A stretch of 64,000 nt of DNA. It comes from Marvania coccoides (taxonomy: Eukaryota; Chlorophyta; Trebouxiophyceae; Chlorellales; Chlorellaceae). This document shows, one piece after another, positions 52,163-63,680 of the stretch. The stretch is taken from contig OY978101.1 in NCBI GenBank assembly GCA_963854735.1, positions 806,001 to 870,000 on the forward strand, in the 5' to 3' direction. Numbering within the stretch: position 1 is the stretch's first letter; every line of letters starts with the position of its first letter. The notes under the pieces are model-generated. The model ran no database searches, was not told where the DNA came from, and worked only from the letters and a program-made list of their open reading frames with translations. A program made the position numbers and the translations under genes.

Positions 52163-53597
52163 TCAGCGCCGGCCACGGCGCGGAGGTAAAACACGGGAGG
52201 GGCGAGACGGAGCTCGTGACTCCCAAAAAGCAGCGACGATAGCACTAGCGCCGCGCTCAATTTCTGCAATTGGCTCCCACGTCGCGACAGGATCGCCGTA
52301 CCACTTCACCAAAAACTTTTTCTGCGGACGAGAACGATATTCAAGAACAGCTTCAACCTCACAGTAAGCGGCTCCGTCATGATAAAAGAACGGGGGCGGA
52401 ACGGAGTCAACCTTACGAAGAGGAAATTGGGTATCGTCTTCGTGGTACAGCTTCAAAAAGGAAACATGGAATACAGGGTGGCCTCTGAAAAAGTCAGGCA
52501 TTTCCAATCTGTACGCCCACTTTCCAATGCGTTCAACAACGGCGAAAGGCCCAACAAATTTGGGCTGCAGCTTAAATGGCGCGATCGTCAGCTAACGATA
52601 CACTTTTATAATCCAGCATGACTTCCGTACCAACGGAATATTCGACATCTTGGCGGCGACGATCAGCAAAAATTTTCATGCTCGCCTGAGATGCGATCAG
52701 GCAGGCCTGGGCGGCCTGAGTGACGGCGTCTCAGCGACCAGCAAATATAGAAACATCAGATGTTGTAGCAACGGCATGTGGCAGGCCAAGTGAGGCTGGC
52801 GTGCGGGGGTGTTGTCCAAAGTTCATGAAAAAGGGGCTAAAACCAGTAGAGACCTGGGTGGAGTTGTTGTAAGCAAAAGCAGCTTTTCTCAAATGACGGT
52901 CCCAAGAAACAGGGTCAGCAGCACAAAAAGAGCGCAAGTAGCGCTCCAAAAACTTGTTCATGACTTCACTTTGGCCATCCGTCTGTGGGTGGTAGGCAGT
53001 TGACATCGCCAACTTTGTGCCTAACAAATCCCAGAGCGAACGCCAAAACTGTGAAACAAATTTGGGGTCCCGGTCAGACACAATGCTGCGCGGGACGCCG
53101 TGCAGCAAGACAAAATTTTCTATGACTAATTCAGCGACTTCAACGGCGGTAGAATTCGTAGTGAGCGGCAAAAAATACACCATTTTGGACAGGCGGTCCA
53201 CAATGGTCAAAACAGCATCAAAACCACGCATAGTTTCAGTCAGGCGGACAATGTAGTCCATAGAGATGGACTCCCAACGGCGAACAGGTATTTCTAAGGG
53301 CTGCAAAAGACCAGCGGGCAACGCGGCGGGCTTTTTGACGCGCTGACAAACAATGCAGCTGCGGCAAAAATCGCCTACTAAATCAGACATTCCAGGCCAC
53401 CAGAAATGGCGCTTCAAAGACAGAAGGGTTTTGCTGCGGCCAAAATGCCCAGCAAGGCCCAAATCATGATGTTCAGTAATCAGACGTTCACGTAAAGCAG
53501 CAGGAATAAAGATGCGGTTGCCATGCACGTGGCGAAATTGTAAAATACCATCAGCTTTGAAATATTTAGAATTCGGCTTATCAATATCAGCTGTCAA
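52163..53597 (-). pseudogene. Ty3/gypsy chromovirus integrase remnant
   Basis: The frame 53597-52731 encodes an integrase: HHCC zinc finger (HHDLGLAGHFGRSK, then FCRSCIVCQRVK), the DDE core (SMDYIVRL, SDRDPKFVSQFW, QTDGQSEVMNKFLERYLRSF) and FAYNNSTQVSTGFSPF. It breaks at 52731. Further down another frame gives the GPF/Y-type module (PKFVGPFAVVERIG) and 52507-52163 gives a chromodomain (CEVEAVLEYRSRPQKKFLVK, WYGDPVATWEP). At least two frameshifts separate these parts, and no reverse transcriptase is found upstream. It is dead and 5'-truncated. Confidence 0.85.
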
Positions 53598-55363
53598 CTT
53601 TTCAAATTCAGCGTTGGATCATGTTCAGCTTTGGAATTCAGGTCAGTCAGCGGAGAAACAACAAAAGGACAGCATTAGGACTCAAAACGAGCGAGCATAG
53701 CAAGCTAGAGAGGCCAAGAGTGCCCACCATGCATCAAAAATGGAAACAGCGCGAGAGAAAAAGAAATGAAGTATGCAGAAGACCAGGCGAGACAGCGTGA
53801 CATATTTTTCAAGACAAAGCACCGGCTGGGACAGATGGCGGGTTCCACGCCCACACATAGAGAGCCACAGTTGACACTTAAGCGTACTGCAACAAGAAAT
53901 GCATGGCTCGGAGCTCATGAGTTAACAAGGAATGCAGCTGCTCAAAACAGCCGGGGGGATTAATTTCATACTGCGAGTATTGTATCTTATGATCTTATCT
54001 TCAGAGCCACAGAGGCATTCCGAATCTCAGCTTAAAATATTTCAAAGGCAGCGTCGTCAAAACAAGGGGCAGTCAGTCGAATAGGAGAATAGTTAAATAG
54101 GGGAAGCGGGCATAGCATAGCCACGGGCGCAGTCTACAAACGACGACATTGGCGAATAAAAAGTGCAACAGCGACAGCATACGATAAGGAGGCAGCGGCA
54201 AGTAAATGGCAGGTTAATAGATCGGCGACGGGTAAGATACATAAGCGAGAGGCTTTGAAAATGGGCTATCCTCAATTACTGACAACCTGTATGGGGCCCG
54301 GTGTACATGCTTGCTGCCGAAATTGTACGTCATTAACGTAAAATACAATCAACAACAAGTGGGAGCAATTGGGTTCCGTAAACCACGCTGTGAAACTGAA
54401 CCAACTTTCTTGTCTGCGGAGAGCTTTATTATAATTCATATTTTTATAATGCTGTTGTAGCGCAGATTGTAAAATCTGGGCCAACAAAATCATCTGCTAC
54501 AGCGTTCATGAACAACGCAATTTCTTCACCCCGGTGGAGAAACGTGGCAACTTTATTTTATTTTTTCATATGCCCACCAAGCACCGAGGATATTAAGTCT
54601 CAATCTTATTTTTCAACAAAAATAAAAATTAAAGAGACACCAGGGGGAGGACGCCCTATAGTAGTTGCACGTTTCTACTCAAAGGTTTCCCATCGTCCAG
54701 TCACTTGATGAGTGTACCACAATCTGAGACCGATTCCAATTTTATTTTTAATTTTAAATTTTTTAAGCTAATTACAGGATCAAATTCACCAACCAGGACA
54801 TGCATAGAGTGGCATCAAAATTCTGGAGGGGAACAACGGCAAAATCCATGTATCATGATAACGGCTAATTTTCAGCGGTGCATTGGACACCGTCCCTGCA
54901 CAATATCGACGCTATTGAAGCCAGCGACGGTAATAAAATAGGGGTGGCGATCTTTCAGTGTCTCAAGGCTATGGAAAAGATGAACATTTCGACGGCGAGA
55001 GGTTGTTCGAAAGGGCCTGGCAGCTCAGAAAGGCGGCGTGCAGCGTTCAGCGTCAAAATGTTGATAAAATAACATGAATAAAATTGTGCAGCGATGTGCC
55101 CGCTATTCAAGGCTGCAAAACACGTATCGGCGGGCGAAGTGCTGTCCAAAGCAAATTATATGGCTCGTAATTTCGGCTTTCATCTATAACATTTCAAATT
55201 CGACAAAACAAACATGGCAACTGAACCCGCAGCACACATCAACTCAAAGATTTATTTAACCAAGTTTGCTCAAGGCAGTAGCAACAACAGCGTCGAACAT
55301 GGCAGCAACTTAATCGCACCCTCGAAAAAAATTCCCGAGGATCGACTTCAGAGTCGAAGCCAG
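53598..55363. other. loop region without genes
   Basis: No coding feature. It contains a repeat family A copy at 54560-54745 (listed) and degenerate sequence that may be the rest of the decayed Ty3/gypsy element. Confidence 0.5.
54560..54745 (+). repeat. dispersed repeat family A
   Basis: Nearly identical to 50815-51000 over about 180 bp, from GCCCACCAAGCACCGAGGAT to ACCGATTCCAATT. It then ends abruptly. Confidence 0.85.
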
Positions 55364-55471
55364 TGTGGGGGATACGACATTTAGTCAGCAATTGAGGACT
55401 TCATACTTACAACTATAAATATAACTAACTGAACTGCACCGCAGAGCAACTACTATATCAAAGAAGAGGGC
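55364..55471 (+). repeat. direct repeat flanking the integrase fragment (right)
   Basis: Partner of 51994-52103 in the same orientation. Confidence 0.65.
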
Positions 55472-55596
55472 AAGACTATCTGGAACCTCATGCACACCAC
55501 CCACAGCAGCAACAACAATTCCGCTCCCTTCTCCCTTAACAGCGGGACACCTAAAAGTGCTTTTCCCGCCAGTCAAAATATTTTGAAATCACAGTT

Positions 55597-55768
55597 CGAG
55601 TTCGATCCTTGCATGCTCCATCGAAGACGTGGCTTCTTTCTGAGAAGTGCGGTGAGCTTACCATCAGGCATGCTCACCGTCAGGCAGCCGTCACTCCGGG
55701 GCATTAATATATTAATATTAATTAATTCCTTGGGGCATTAGCTTAGTGGCAAAGCGCCTTCTTTGCAA
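55597..55768 (+). pseudogene. truncated copy of the permuted tRNA-Ala
   Basis: The 5' half (55732-55768) and its T6 terminator are identical to the left-arm gene. The 3' half keeps only the T loop and acceptor strand (to A at 55620). Upstream of 55597 the sequence changes to TTGAAATCACAGTT, so the anticodon 3' strand, variable loop and part of the T stem are gone. It cannot fold as a tRNA. Confidence 0.8.
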
Positions 55769-55854
55769 ACCCTTTTTTGCACCTCTGGGCAGTGTAATTA
55801 CCTCTAAATACGTCGATTTACACCAAAAACCAAACACCACCATCAATAGAAGAT

Positions 55855-56150
55855 TGGGAATATCTTTGATGTGGTAAAATATTTGGACGAGGGAAACCTT
55901 TGAGTAGGAACTGAGCACCTACTATAGGAGTCCTTATATAGGCTAAGCCACAATCTACAGGAGAATTGGAATCGGTCTCAGATTGTGGTACACTCATCAA
56001 GTGACTGGACGATGGGAAACCTTTGAGTAGAAACGTGCAACTACTATAGGGCGTCCTCCCCCTGGTGTCTCTTTAATTTTTATTTTTGTTGAAACATAAG
56101 ATTGAGACTTGATATCCTCGGTGCTTGGTGGGCACATGAAAAAAAACCCA
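55855..56150 (-). repeat. dispersed repeat family A (inverted copy)
   Basis: Part of the right arm; twin of 50810-51130. Confidence 0.85.
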
Positions 56151-57129
56151 AATTTACAATTTTGATATCCAAACCCACGCTGATTCAGAGCGCCCCCGCT
56201 CGCCACATAATGAAATGAATACTGCAACATCAATTGTCCATGAAACCAGAGAGGTTGCAGACGTTTCGAGCCCACCCAGCTTCTGTCAAACTCGCCGTTC
56301 TGGACGCTGGCATTGACCGCAAGTTCTCGCAATTTCCGGGTGTTGCATTATTTTTCTTTCGCGGCGAATTATATGAAAAATAAACTGAGATCGTATGGGG
56401 AAAGTCCCGCCTCGTAGTTCTGCCAAGACTGTTGTTCCTCTAATCAAGAAAATCACAAAAAACGCATTTTGTTTTATGACTCCCAACAACATGTTATAAA
56501 TGAGAACGCCGTGTTCCTGTGGGCGAGACGCCCTTTTACAAGCTTTCAACAGCATATATTTTTTCTGAACAATGTTAGAAGCCAGCATTTCCAAATTATT
56601 TTGCTGTGCTTGTACTACTACATACATACATACATACATTATATTATAGGGTTTAAAGTCCGCACAAACCGGCAACTAAGGCCCCGTAGCAGACTGGAAA
56701 TTATAATTAAAATATATACCTGGTACCACCAGCGCCTGGTCTTCTCGGTTTGGCCGCTCCTGGTGCCGCTGCGTGCATTGCACATGCCAATAATATGGTG
56801 ATGTCTACACCTCACATTTTCCACGCAGGGGCATGCCTGCATGGTCACCCATTTGTGTGCTCCTAATATAAACAGCGTTTTAAATTGATTTATATAAACA
56901 TAAATAAATATATTTTTCATTCATATGCCCGATAAGCACCATATTTTTTTCATATTGAAAGCTTTGACTCGGCAACACAGAGATGGCAAATAAGGCCACG
57001 CAGCAGAGGAGGTACGCTTGTGCGCATTCAATTTTGACATACAGAGAGAAAAAAAACATTAATATGAAAAACATTAATATGAAAAAAATTAATGATCAAG
57101 GCGTTCAATCCAGTGAAAGAAGCAAATTA

Positions 57130-59345
57130 TTAGAACTTTCCAGACCCGGTGATGGTGCTCTCCCCCGCAAGGTCCAGGCTCAGCGGCAAGCGGGTGGCCT
57201 TGATGCCCCTGAACGCGCCGCCTCCCTGGTAGAGGGTCACGGTGCCGTTGACGACGGAGAGTTTGCCGAAGGCGGCCTTGAAGCTGCCGGAGGCGGTTCC
57301 GCGGATGATGCCGATCTGGCTGACGATTTTGACCTTTGCCGAGATTTTTCCGACGGTGCTGGGCACAGATTGATGGGGCCAGTTGGGGAAAGTGTGAATG
57401 GGACTTGGGTTGATGGTGAACTCAAAGGTTATAAAGCCCTTGCCGATCGGCGTGCCGCTGGCAGCAAATGTCAGGGTCTTTTTGCCGGCTGTCCCGTTGA
57501 CGAGGATCAGCGTGATGGGCCGAGTGAGCGGCAGCGGGCCCAACCGGTTTAAGTAAACTCTGTTCAGCTTGCGCTTCAGCCGTTGGTACTCCTTCTCCTG
57601 CACCGCTGTGCGCTTGTAGAGCTTGAACGCCAGGTTGGTCTTCTCGGCGGGGTCCACCAGCAAGTCGTACATCTCCCACTGGCTGGCCACTTTGGTGACC
57701 TCGGCGGAGGGGTCAAAGTATTTTGCAATTTTGTAGCGCTTCTCCCGAATGGCGATGATGTGGTTGGGGTTGGAAACGTACGGCGGCGTGTTTTGCCCAG
57801 ACTGAAAATCGTCGTACGTGAACACGACGTGGTCCTGGACTTGGGCCTTTGGGTTGAAGACGATGGGCGAGAGATCGCGGCCGTTCCATTTGGCGCGTGC
57901 AGCGTGGGGGACTTTAAACAGCGTGGCCAGGGTGGGCAAGAAGTCGACGTGGGATGCCAGGGAGGTGGTCTCTTGGGCGGTGGGGTACAGCTTGGGGTTG
58001 GAGATGATGAGGGGGACGTTGATAGACTGCTCATAAAAGTTGTAGTTCTTCTGGCGCAGCAGGCCGTGGGACAGCCCCGCCTCGCCGTGGTCGCTGGTCT
58101 TGATGACCACCGTGTCGTTGAGGAACGGCGCCAGGGCGTCCAGCGCCTGCACCAGGTACGAATCTGCCAATTTGAGCAGGTTGCCGTAAAAGTTGACGTA
58201 GTTGACCTGTTTCTCGGTGGTGTTGAGTGGGCCCAGGACTGCGTCCGCAATGACCTTGAACTGCTGCTGCACTTTGGGCTTGGTGGGCAGCAGCGACTCG
58301 TTGGCGGTGCTCGGCAGGTCGATGTCTCCTTCCAGCCACGTGTCGTTGTAACCCGACGAGTAGAATAGATTTGTAGGGTACCATATGATCTGCAAGTCAA
58401 AACACAAACATTTATTGCAATTGGTTAACGAGTATTAATTATATCTGGAAGCTGGAACGAATGAATTCTAATCTGGGGGCAAGATAAAACATCGCCTACA
58501 GTTATAAAAACAGATGAATCAGTGAAAAATACTCACGTCGTGGGGGTTGACCAGGGAGATGACCAGAAAGAAAGGTTGGCTTTGGGCAGCGTAGTTGTTG
58601 ATCCACTGCAACGCACCCTCCATGCCGTCCTCCACCGGGCCTTCGCTGGCCATGTAGCGATAGTCGTTGTTGGCCCCTTCTGCGGTGCCGCCTCCAAACT
58701 CCACAAAGCCGTTGCTGTCGCCGGAGTCGGGTGGGTTCCACCGCTCAAACCCGTAATTTGCAATATCGCTGGGGACAAAGGTGCCGTTGGGGTTTGCAGC
58801 TTTGTTGAAGTGGGCCTTCCCCTTGTAGACGACGTTGTAGCCGGCCGCCTTCATCGCCGACGCCAGGTTGGGAATCTCGTCGGGCATCTCCACTTGGGGA
58901 TACTGGGTGTCGGGCATGTTGTAGCGGAGCACGTACCTGACGCCGTGCTGCGCTGGCATGTAGCCGGTCAGCAGGGTTGCGCGGGCGGGGCTGCACAGGT
59001 TGGAGTTTGTAAAGTAGTTCTTAAACGACAGGCCGTTCTTCTTGAGGCGGGTGAGCCCGGGCATGTTGGCTGCTTCCCAGCCCTCAGGGAAGTCTTGGGT
59101 GGAGCGCTCCTCATCGGTGAGGAACAGCACGACGTTCTTGCCCTGTACCACAGAATAGAAGGGGGGGGGGAAGTGATTATTTATAATATAATATATCTAT
59201 CATAATTGGGCAGGGGCCGTTCAAATTCACTATCCTGTGCGGGGTGAAAGCCCAGTCTTACCTTAAAATCGTTCACTGAGAGGCCTCGAACGAGTGCCAG
59301 GCCGAGCAGCAGGAGGAGAAGGAGGGGCGAATGCAGGACAGCCAT
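57130..59345 (-). CDS. secreted sulfatase (arylsulfatase family)
   Basis: Exons 59345-59262, 59142-58537 and 58389-57130 give 649 residues in frame. A signal peptide is obvious (LLLLLLLGLALVRG). The formylglycine site is NLCSPARATLLTGY with Cys at about residue 78, the C-x-P-x-R motif modified by the formylglycine enzyme. Metal ligands are suggested by FLTDEER (Asp about 38) and KTSDHGE (about 330). Several N-glycosylation sequons occur (NDT, NTT, NES). It is likely a periplasmic or wall enzyme releasing sulfate from organic sulfate esters. The last ~130 residues form a beta-rich extension beyond the sulfatase fold (TLFAASGTPIGKGFITF-like). Its 3' end is duplicated in inverted repeat 2. Confidence 0.9.
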
Positions 59346-59649
59346 TTTCGAGTGTCTGACGCGCCTGACGGCCAAATAACGGATCTGCAAGCGCCCAACG
59401 GATCTGTGCCGTGTGCAAATAAGCTAGTTCGCCAAGTAGATATGTGCACCGATTCGGAGCCGCGGACCAACACTGATTATTTCGTTCGTTTTTTTCGATA
59501 CTTTAAAAGCACCCCGATTGAGAGCGCTTTCCAACAAATTTAGGATATTTCTATCAGCCCGACATGTCACAGGCTTAAATATTAATATATGAAACGAAAA
59601 CATCGAAATGGACGGCTATTTTTTTTCTTTTTTTTTTCTTTTTTTTTTT

Positions 59650-59900
59650 TAATGGCGCTCGAACGTAGGGTTGGGAGTGTCTTTGCGGCTGGGTTGGGAG
59701 TGTCTTTGCGGCTGGTGACCGGCGTTGATGACCTGCATGCATTTGCCTTTTATTATAAAATTTATAGGGGCGATTTATCGCCCCTTTAGTCACCCCTTTG
59801 GGGTCTTTGTTTTGTTTTGTTTTTATCTTTATCTCGTAAACTTATCTTTATCCTTATTTATAAATAAAGATAAAGGCTTCCATCATCTTTACCCTTTGTG
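59650..59900 (+). repeat. dispersed repeat family D, copy 1
   Basis: Shares with copy 2 the segments (G)CTCGAACGT, ACCGGCGTTGATGAC followed by TGCATGCAT, TCGCCC and AGTCACC plus TTTTGGGGTCT, and flanking AAAGATAAAGGC / CATCATCTTTACCC. It contains an internal tandem duplication of GTTGGGAGTGTCTTTGCGGC. Confidence 0.65.
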
Positions 59901-60429
59901 AACCTTTATTATGACTGATTCTGCCCACCCCCCGCCCGCTGAGGCTCAGAGCTCGCCCAGGAGCGCATCTAATCTGCAATACTGGATAAATAAACGCGCA
60001 TATAGCATCACAAGCAACGTATGCCCTGTTTTTTTGCAATTTACTTGTTAATGTGGTTTTCAGTTGAGATCAATCTCAATGTCAAGTTGCAAATTTTAAA
60101 ATTCTTTATTGCGTGACCACCAACACGTCGTTGTCAGCATTGACGTATTTTGGCAGCATCAACTCAATTCGCATGAAGGCGGCAGAGCGAGGCATGGAAG
60201 TCGGGGTTCGCGGGGGCGGGGCAAGAGCGGTTGCTGCATCATAGTACTTGATCGATGCTGCTCTAGGTTTTTGCTCTAGATTTCTGTATCAAGGGCATGC
60301 AAGAGTGCTTTGTAAGCTTTTAAACTGGATTTTGACCAGCAGAGGCCAATTTTTTGCAGTGATAAAGACAATAAAGAATGGGCAAGTCTTTATCCCACTC
60401 AAAATCTTTAATAAACCTTTATTAAACCT

Positions 60430-60690
60430 TCATTTTAAAGATAAAGGCGAGCCCATCATCTTTACCCCCAACCCTACTCGAACGTGCCGACATACTAGCA
60501 GCTGGCGGCGTGGTGGTTGGAGATTGGCGATTGGCATTCAGGGCGAGAGCTGCGGCTGGCGATTGGGCGAAGCTACGGCTTGCGTTCAACGTGGGGCGGT
60601 GATGCGGCTGGATACCGGCGTTGATGACTTTCATGCATGTTTATATGATTTGTCGCCCTTCCAGTCACCTTTTGGGGTCTAGGTCTTTTC
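60430..60690 (+). repeat. dispersed repeat family D, copy 2
   Basis: Same landmarks as 59650-59900, with a longer GC-rich middle containing GGCGATTGG-type repeats. Confidence 0.6.
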
Positions 60691-60774
60691 TTTTTCTGAT
60701 GAAATTAACAATCCTTTATGAACTGTCTTGACAGAGGGGTGCTGGGGCGTCCCGGCATTGCCCAAGCGTGTACC

Positions 60775-61060
60775 TTGACCGGACGGTTCGCGTTCTCGCC
60801 GTCTGGAGCTTCCTGCATGCCTTGCATTATTGCATGCACCCGTGCCTGTTTTTGCACATGTATTTTTGCTCTGCACCTGATTTCTGTGTCGATCGAGCCG
60901 TCGGGGACTCGGGGGCAGGGGCCAGAGAACAGAACTGAGGTTGATCCGACGGATGGAAGGGGGGCTCTGCCTTACTGTGGCGGTGTTTGTGGCACGTCGA
61001 CTTGCGGTTTCCTGTAGGGTTAACTTCGGTAGTAGACGTCAAACCATCTGCAAAACCTTG
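60775..61060 (-). repeat. dispersed repeat family B (inverted copy)
   Basis: Inverse relative of 20735-20965, sharing AACCTCAGTTCT, GTGCCACAAACACCGCCACA-like and TGCATGCA segments at moderate identity. Confidence 0.6.
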
Positions 61061-61380
61061 AAACCTTTATAAGGAATAAATGAACTTGGTCTTAAATAAT
61101 TATAATTCATTCATCATTCATTCGATCTTATGAATTGGAGTGCTTTTAAGTTTGTTCAATTTAAATGGTGTGCGTGAGGTGATTAATTGCCTGGACCCGG
61201 CCACTGGTAGACGTGGTATTTCCCTCCCCCAGCGTTCCAATTTTTCTACTGAACACCGCTTTCTAAAAGAATAATATGTTTGCAGAATGAAAAAGAAACA
61301 TGAAGCAAAATTTAAAAAGTGCAGCGAGAAGTCGTTACATGAGCGAGGGATACAGAAACAACCATCACCCAGCCACTACT

Positions 61381-63680
61381 CTATAAAAAATCATTCTTAA
61401 CGGCTTCAGGAACCATCTTCGGCTCTACATCTATCGCCTCCTCACTCAGCACCCCTCCCTTAAGCCCCGCCTCCCCCTCTGCCGTCCAGTCCTCCAGATC
61501 CTCTCTCCGCGCAACCTCAGGGCTTGCCGCCGCCGCCCCGCCGTCCACCACTGCGCTGCACTCCACCGCCACCCGCTTTTTCGTGGCCAGCGGCGGCAGC
61601 TCCGCCTCATCGGTCCTCCTCTTCTGCCCGACCACTGGTGCTGGCTGCTCCACTTTATCCACCGCCGCTGCCGCTGCCGCCACCGTTGCCTCTTTCTCTG
61701 CCGCTTCCTCCTCCACCGCCACCGCCTTTGGTTTCCGCGTCCAATCAGGCAGGTTTCGCTGCAACAGGTGCCTCACAAAAATATCCATGCCCGGTTTGCG
61801 GTCAGGCCAGTCCTTGACCTTGTGAGCGAAATCGTTCACAGGGAGGGTCAGGTTCACCTTGCTCTGCGGGATGACCAGCGGCTGGCCGTAGGTGTAGGCC
61901 GTCGCCCGCTTCTTCGCCAGCCCCATGAAGTAAAAGCAACGAGGGCCCGTGCCACCTTCCGCCAACGGCCCTGCCGTAGACGCCGGCAGCAGCGGCGGCG
62001 GCGCGGCCGCCGCGCCATTACCATCGCCGTCTGCTTCTGGAGGGGCTTCCATTGCTGCTGCTGGCTTTTCGCCGTCGCCGTCGCCATCTTGCTGCTCCTG
62101 CTGCTGTGTTTCGGGTTGTGGCGGCGGCGGCGGGCGGAAGGCCTTGGGCCAGGGCCTCACGTCCACCATGTTGCCCGCGGAGCGGATGAGCAGGCGCATG
62201 CGGGAGTGCACCCACCCCTCCCACAGCTCAAAGTCCTCTTTGGTGGCGGCGGTGACCTCTACCATGAGAAAGTGCTTGAAGCCATCAAACACGGGGAGGG
62301 GCGCCAGCAGGCGGGCCCACGCGGTGGGGAGGGAGGCGTTAGACCGCAGAATCTCGTCGCAAATCGTGTTGCCTGCGTGAAAAAAAAGGAGGGAGGGGAG
62401 GCGGCATGTTAAAACAAATAATTTTATGAAAAGATTAAATATAATTCTAAGTGGAAATTGAAACTGCAAAACGGCATGGAAATTCACAGTTGTCGTATTT
62501 TGACGTTCAAGCATTAAATGGGCCTCCCAAACTTTAGCATTAGCAGCTTCAAAATATTGCAAAATGAAGACCCGTTGGTGGAGGGATATAATTTAGCTAA
62601 ATTCGTGCCAAAATTGTATTGCATTCAATCAAACCGTGTCTTGAAATTTTTGAATGCCAAAAACAAAATAAGTTTTATGGAAAAACAGCTCTGTTCCCAG
62701 GAAATTAAATATTCTTGGGCAAAAAGCTGTCGCAGCAACAGAAAATTCTCCAAACTCTTATTCAACTCCTCACCTCGCTTGAACTCGTCGGTCATCACCT
62801 GCAGCGTGCACTCGGACACGTTGTAGGACGAGTTCATGCAGGGGTAGGCGGGCGTGATGATGGGCATCAGGTGGCTGCGGTCCCTGGGGTTCTCCCGAGG
62901 GTCCCACACCGGCATGTTCAACGAGGTGTCGCGCTCAATGGGGCGCAGCATGATGGGCGTGGGCCACGACCACTGGGAGTATAGCCAGAAGAAGCGAGAC
63001 ATGAGCACGCTGGGCGCTGCGTTGGGGTACAACTTGCACACATAAGCGGCCAAAATGGCCCAGTTCACGCCGCCCAGGTAGCCGGTGACGTTGGAGTACA
63101 CCCCGCGGCGCTCCGCCCAGAGCTTCAGCGCGCGCAGCACGGTGCGAAAATTTTCTACAGACGGGACTTCTCGCAGGATCATGTCGGTGACGCGGCAGCC
63201 GTTGAGCGAGCGCACGCTGCGGTCGTCGCAGTGGCGCAGCGTGGCGGTGGCGCCAATGTCCAGATCCTCCCGCACCACCGGCACAGCCAGCTGCGCGTAC
63301 AAAAGATCCACCGAAATCCCTGACATTTTAAATTCAATCACAGGCACGTAGGCCCCCATCACCGCACGCAGCGCGTCCACCTCGGGGGTGCGCTGCAGCA
63401 CCGACTGCAGCGTGTGCGGCTCTGGACCGAAGAAATCAACGTCCCGTTGAGCGTAGTTTGGCCCAACGCAGAGGGTGTCGATATCAGCCCCAGGGCCGTG
63501 CACCCCCAGGCGGTAGGACCCAAAGGTGTAGATCTTGGCGTTGGCGTCGTCTGGGGCCTGTCCCCGCGCCTCCGCCACCCCCCGAATCCAGTCCTTCACG
63601 ATGCTGTCCAGCCGGCCCAACACCTCCTCGCGCAGCTCCGCCTCCATCTGGGACTCGTACAGATTCTCCGCCGTGAGGTA
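61381..63680 (-). CDS. nuclear poly(A) polymerase, 5' end outside the window
   Basis: Exons 63680-62774 and 62372-61381 encode 632 residues plus stop. An acceptor (ATATCTGCAG) precedes 63680, so at least one upstream exon lies beyond 64000. Catalytic signatures: [20 protein letters not shown] with the GS motif and the first Asp pair, then [16 protein letters not shown] with the third Asp. The central domain ([51 protein letters not shown]) and the RNA-binding region ([30 protein letters not shown]) follow in the canonical order. The tail is Glu/Ala/Pro-rich with a possible nuclear signal ([17 protein letters not shown]). The enzyme adds poly(A) to cleaved pre-mRNA. Confidence 0.92.

Larger units (their letters stand above)
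55597..57251. repeat. inverted repeat 2, right arm
   Basis: Inverse twin of 49434-51357 without the TATG insertion. The outer part is the native 3' end of the sulfatase gene. Confidence 0.92.
59346..61380. other. repeat-rich intergenic region
   Basis: About 2 kb without a gene. It contains two related ~200-bp units (below), a T-rich tract at 59620-59650, and a repeat B copy. Reading frames are short and repeat-derived. Confidence 0.55.

Noticed and set aside
51994..55471. Complete Ty3/gypsy element bounded by 100-bp LTRs
   Set aside because: The direct repeats extend past TG/CA ends, no target duplication is seen, the purine tract lies on the wrong strand and most of gag-pol is missing. Only an integrase remnant plus direct repeats can be supported.
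55340..55597. Second functional permuted tRNA in the right arm
   Set aside because: The anticodon 3' strand and variable loop are absent, so the product could not fold.
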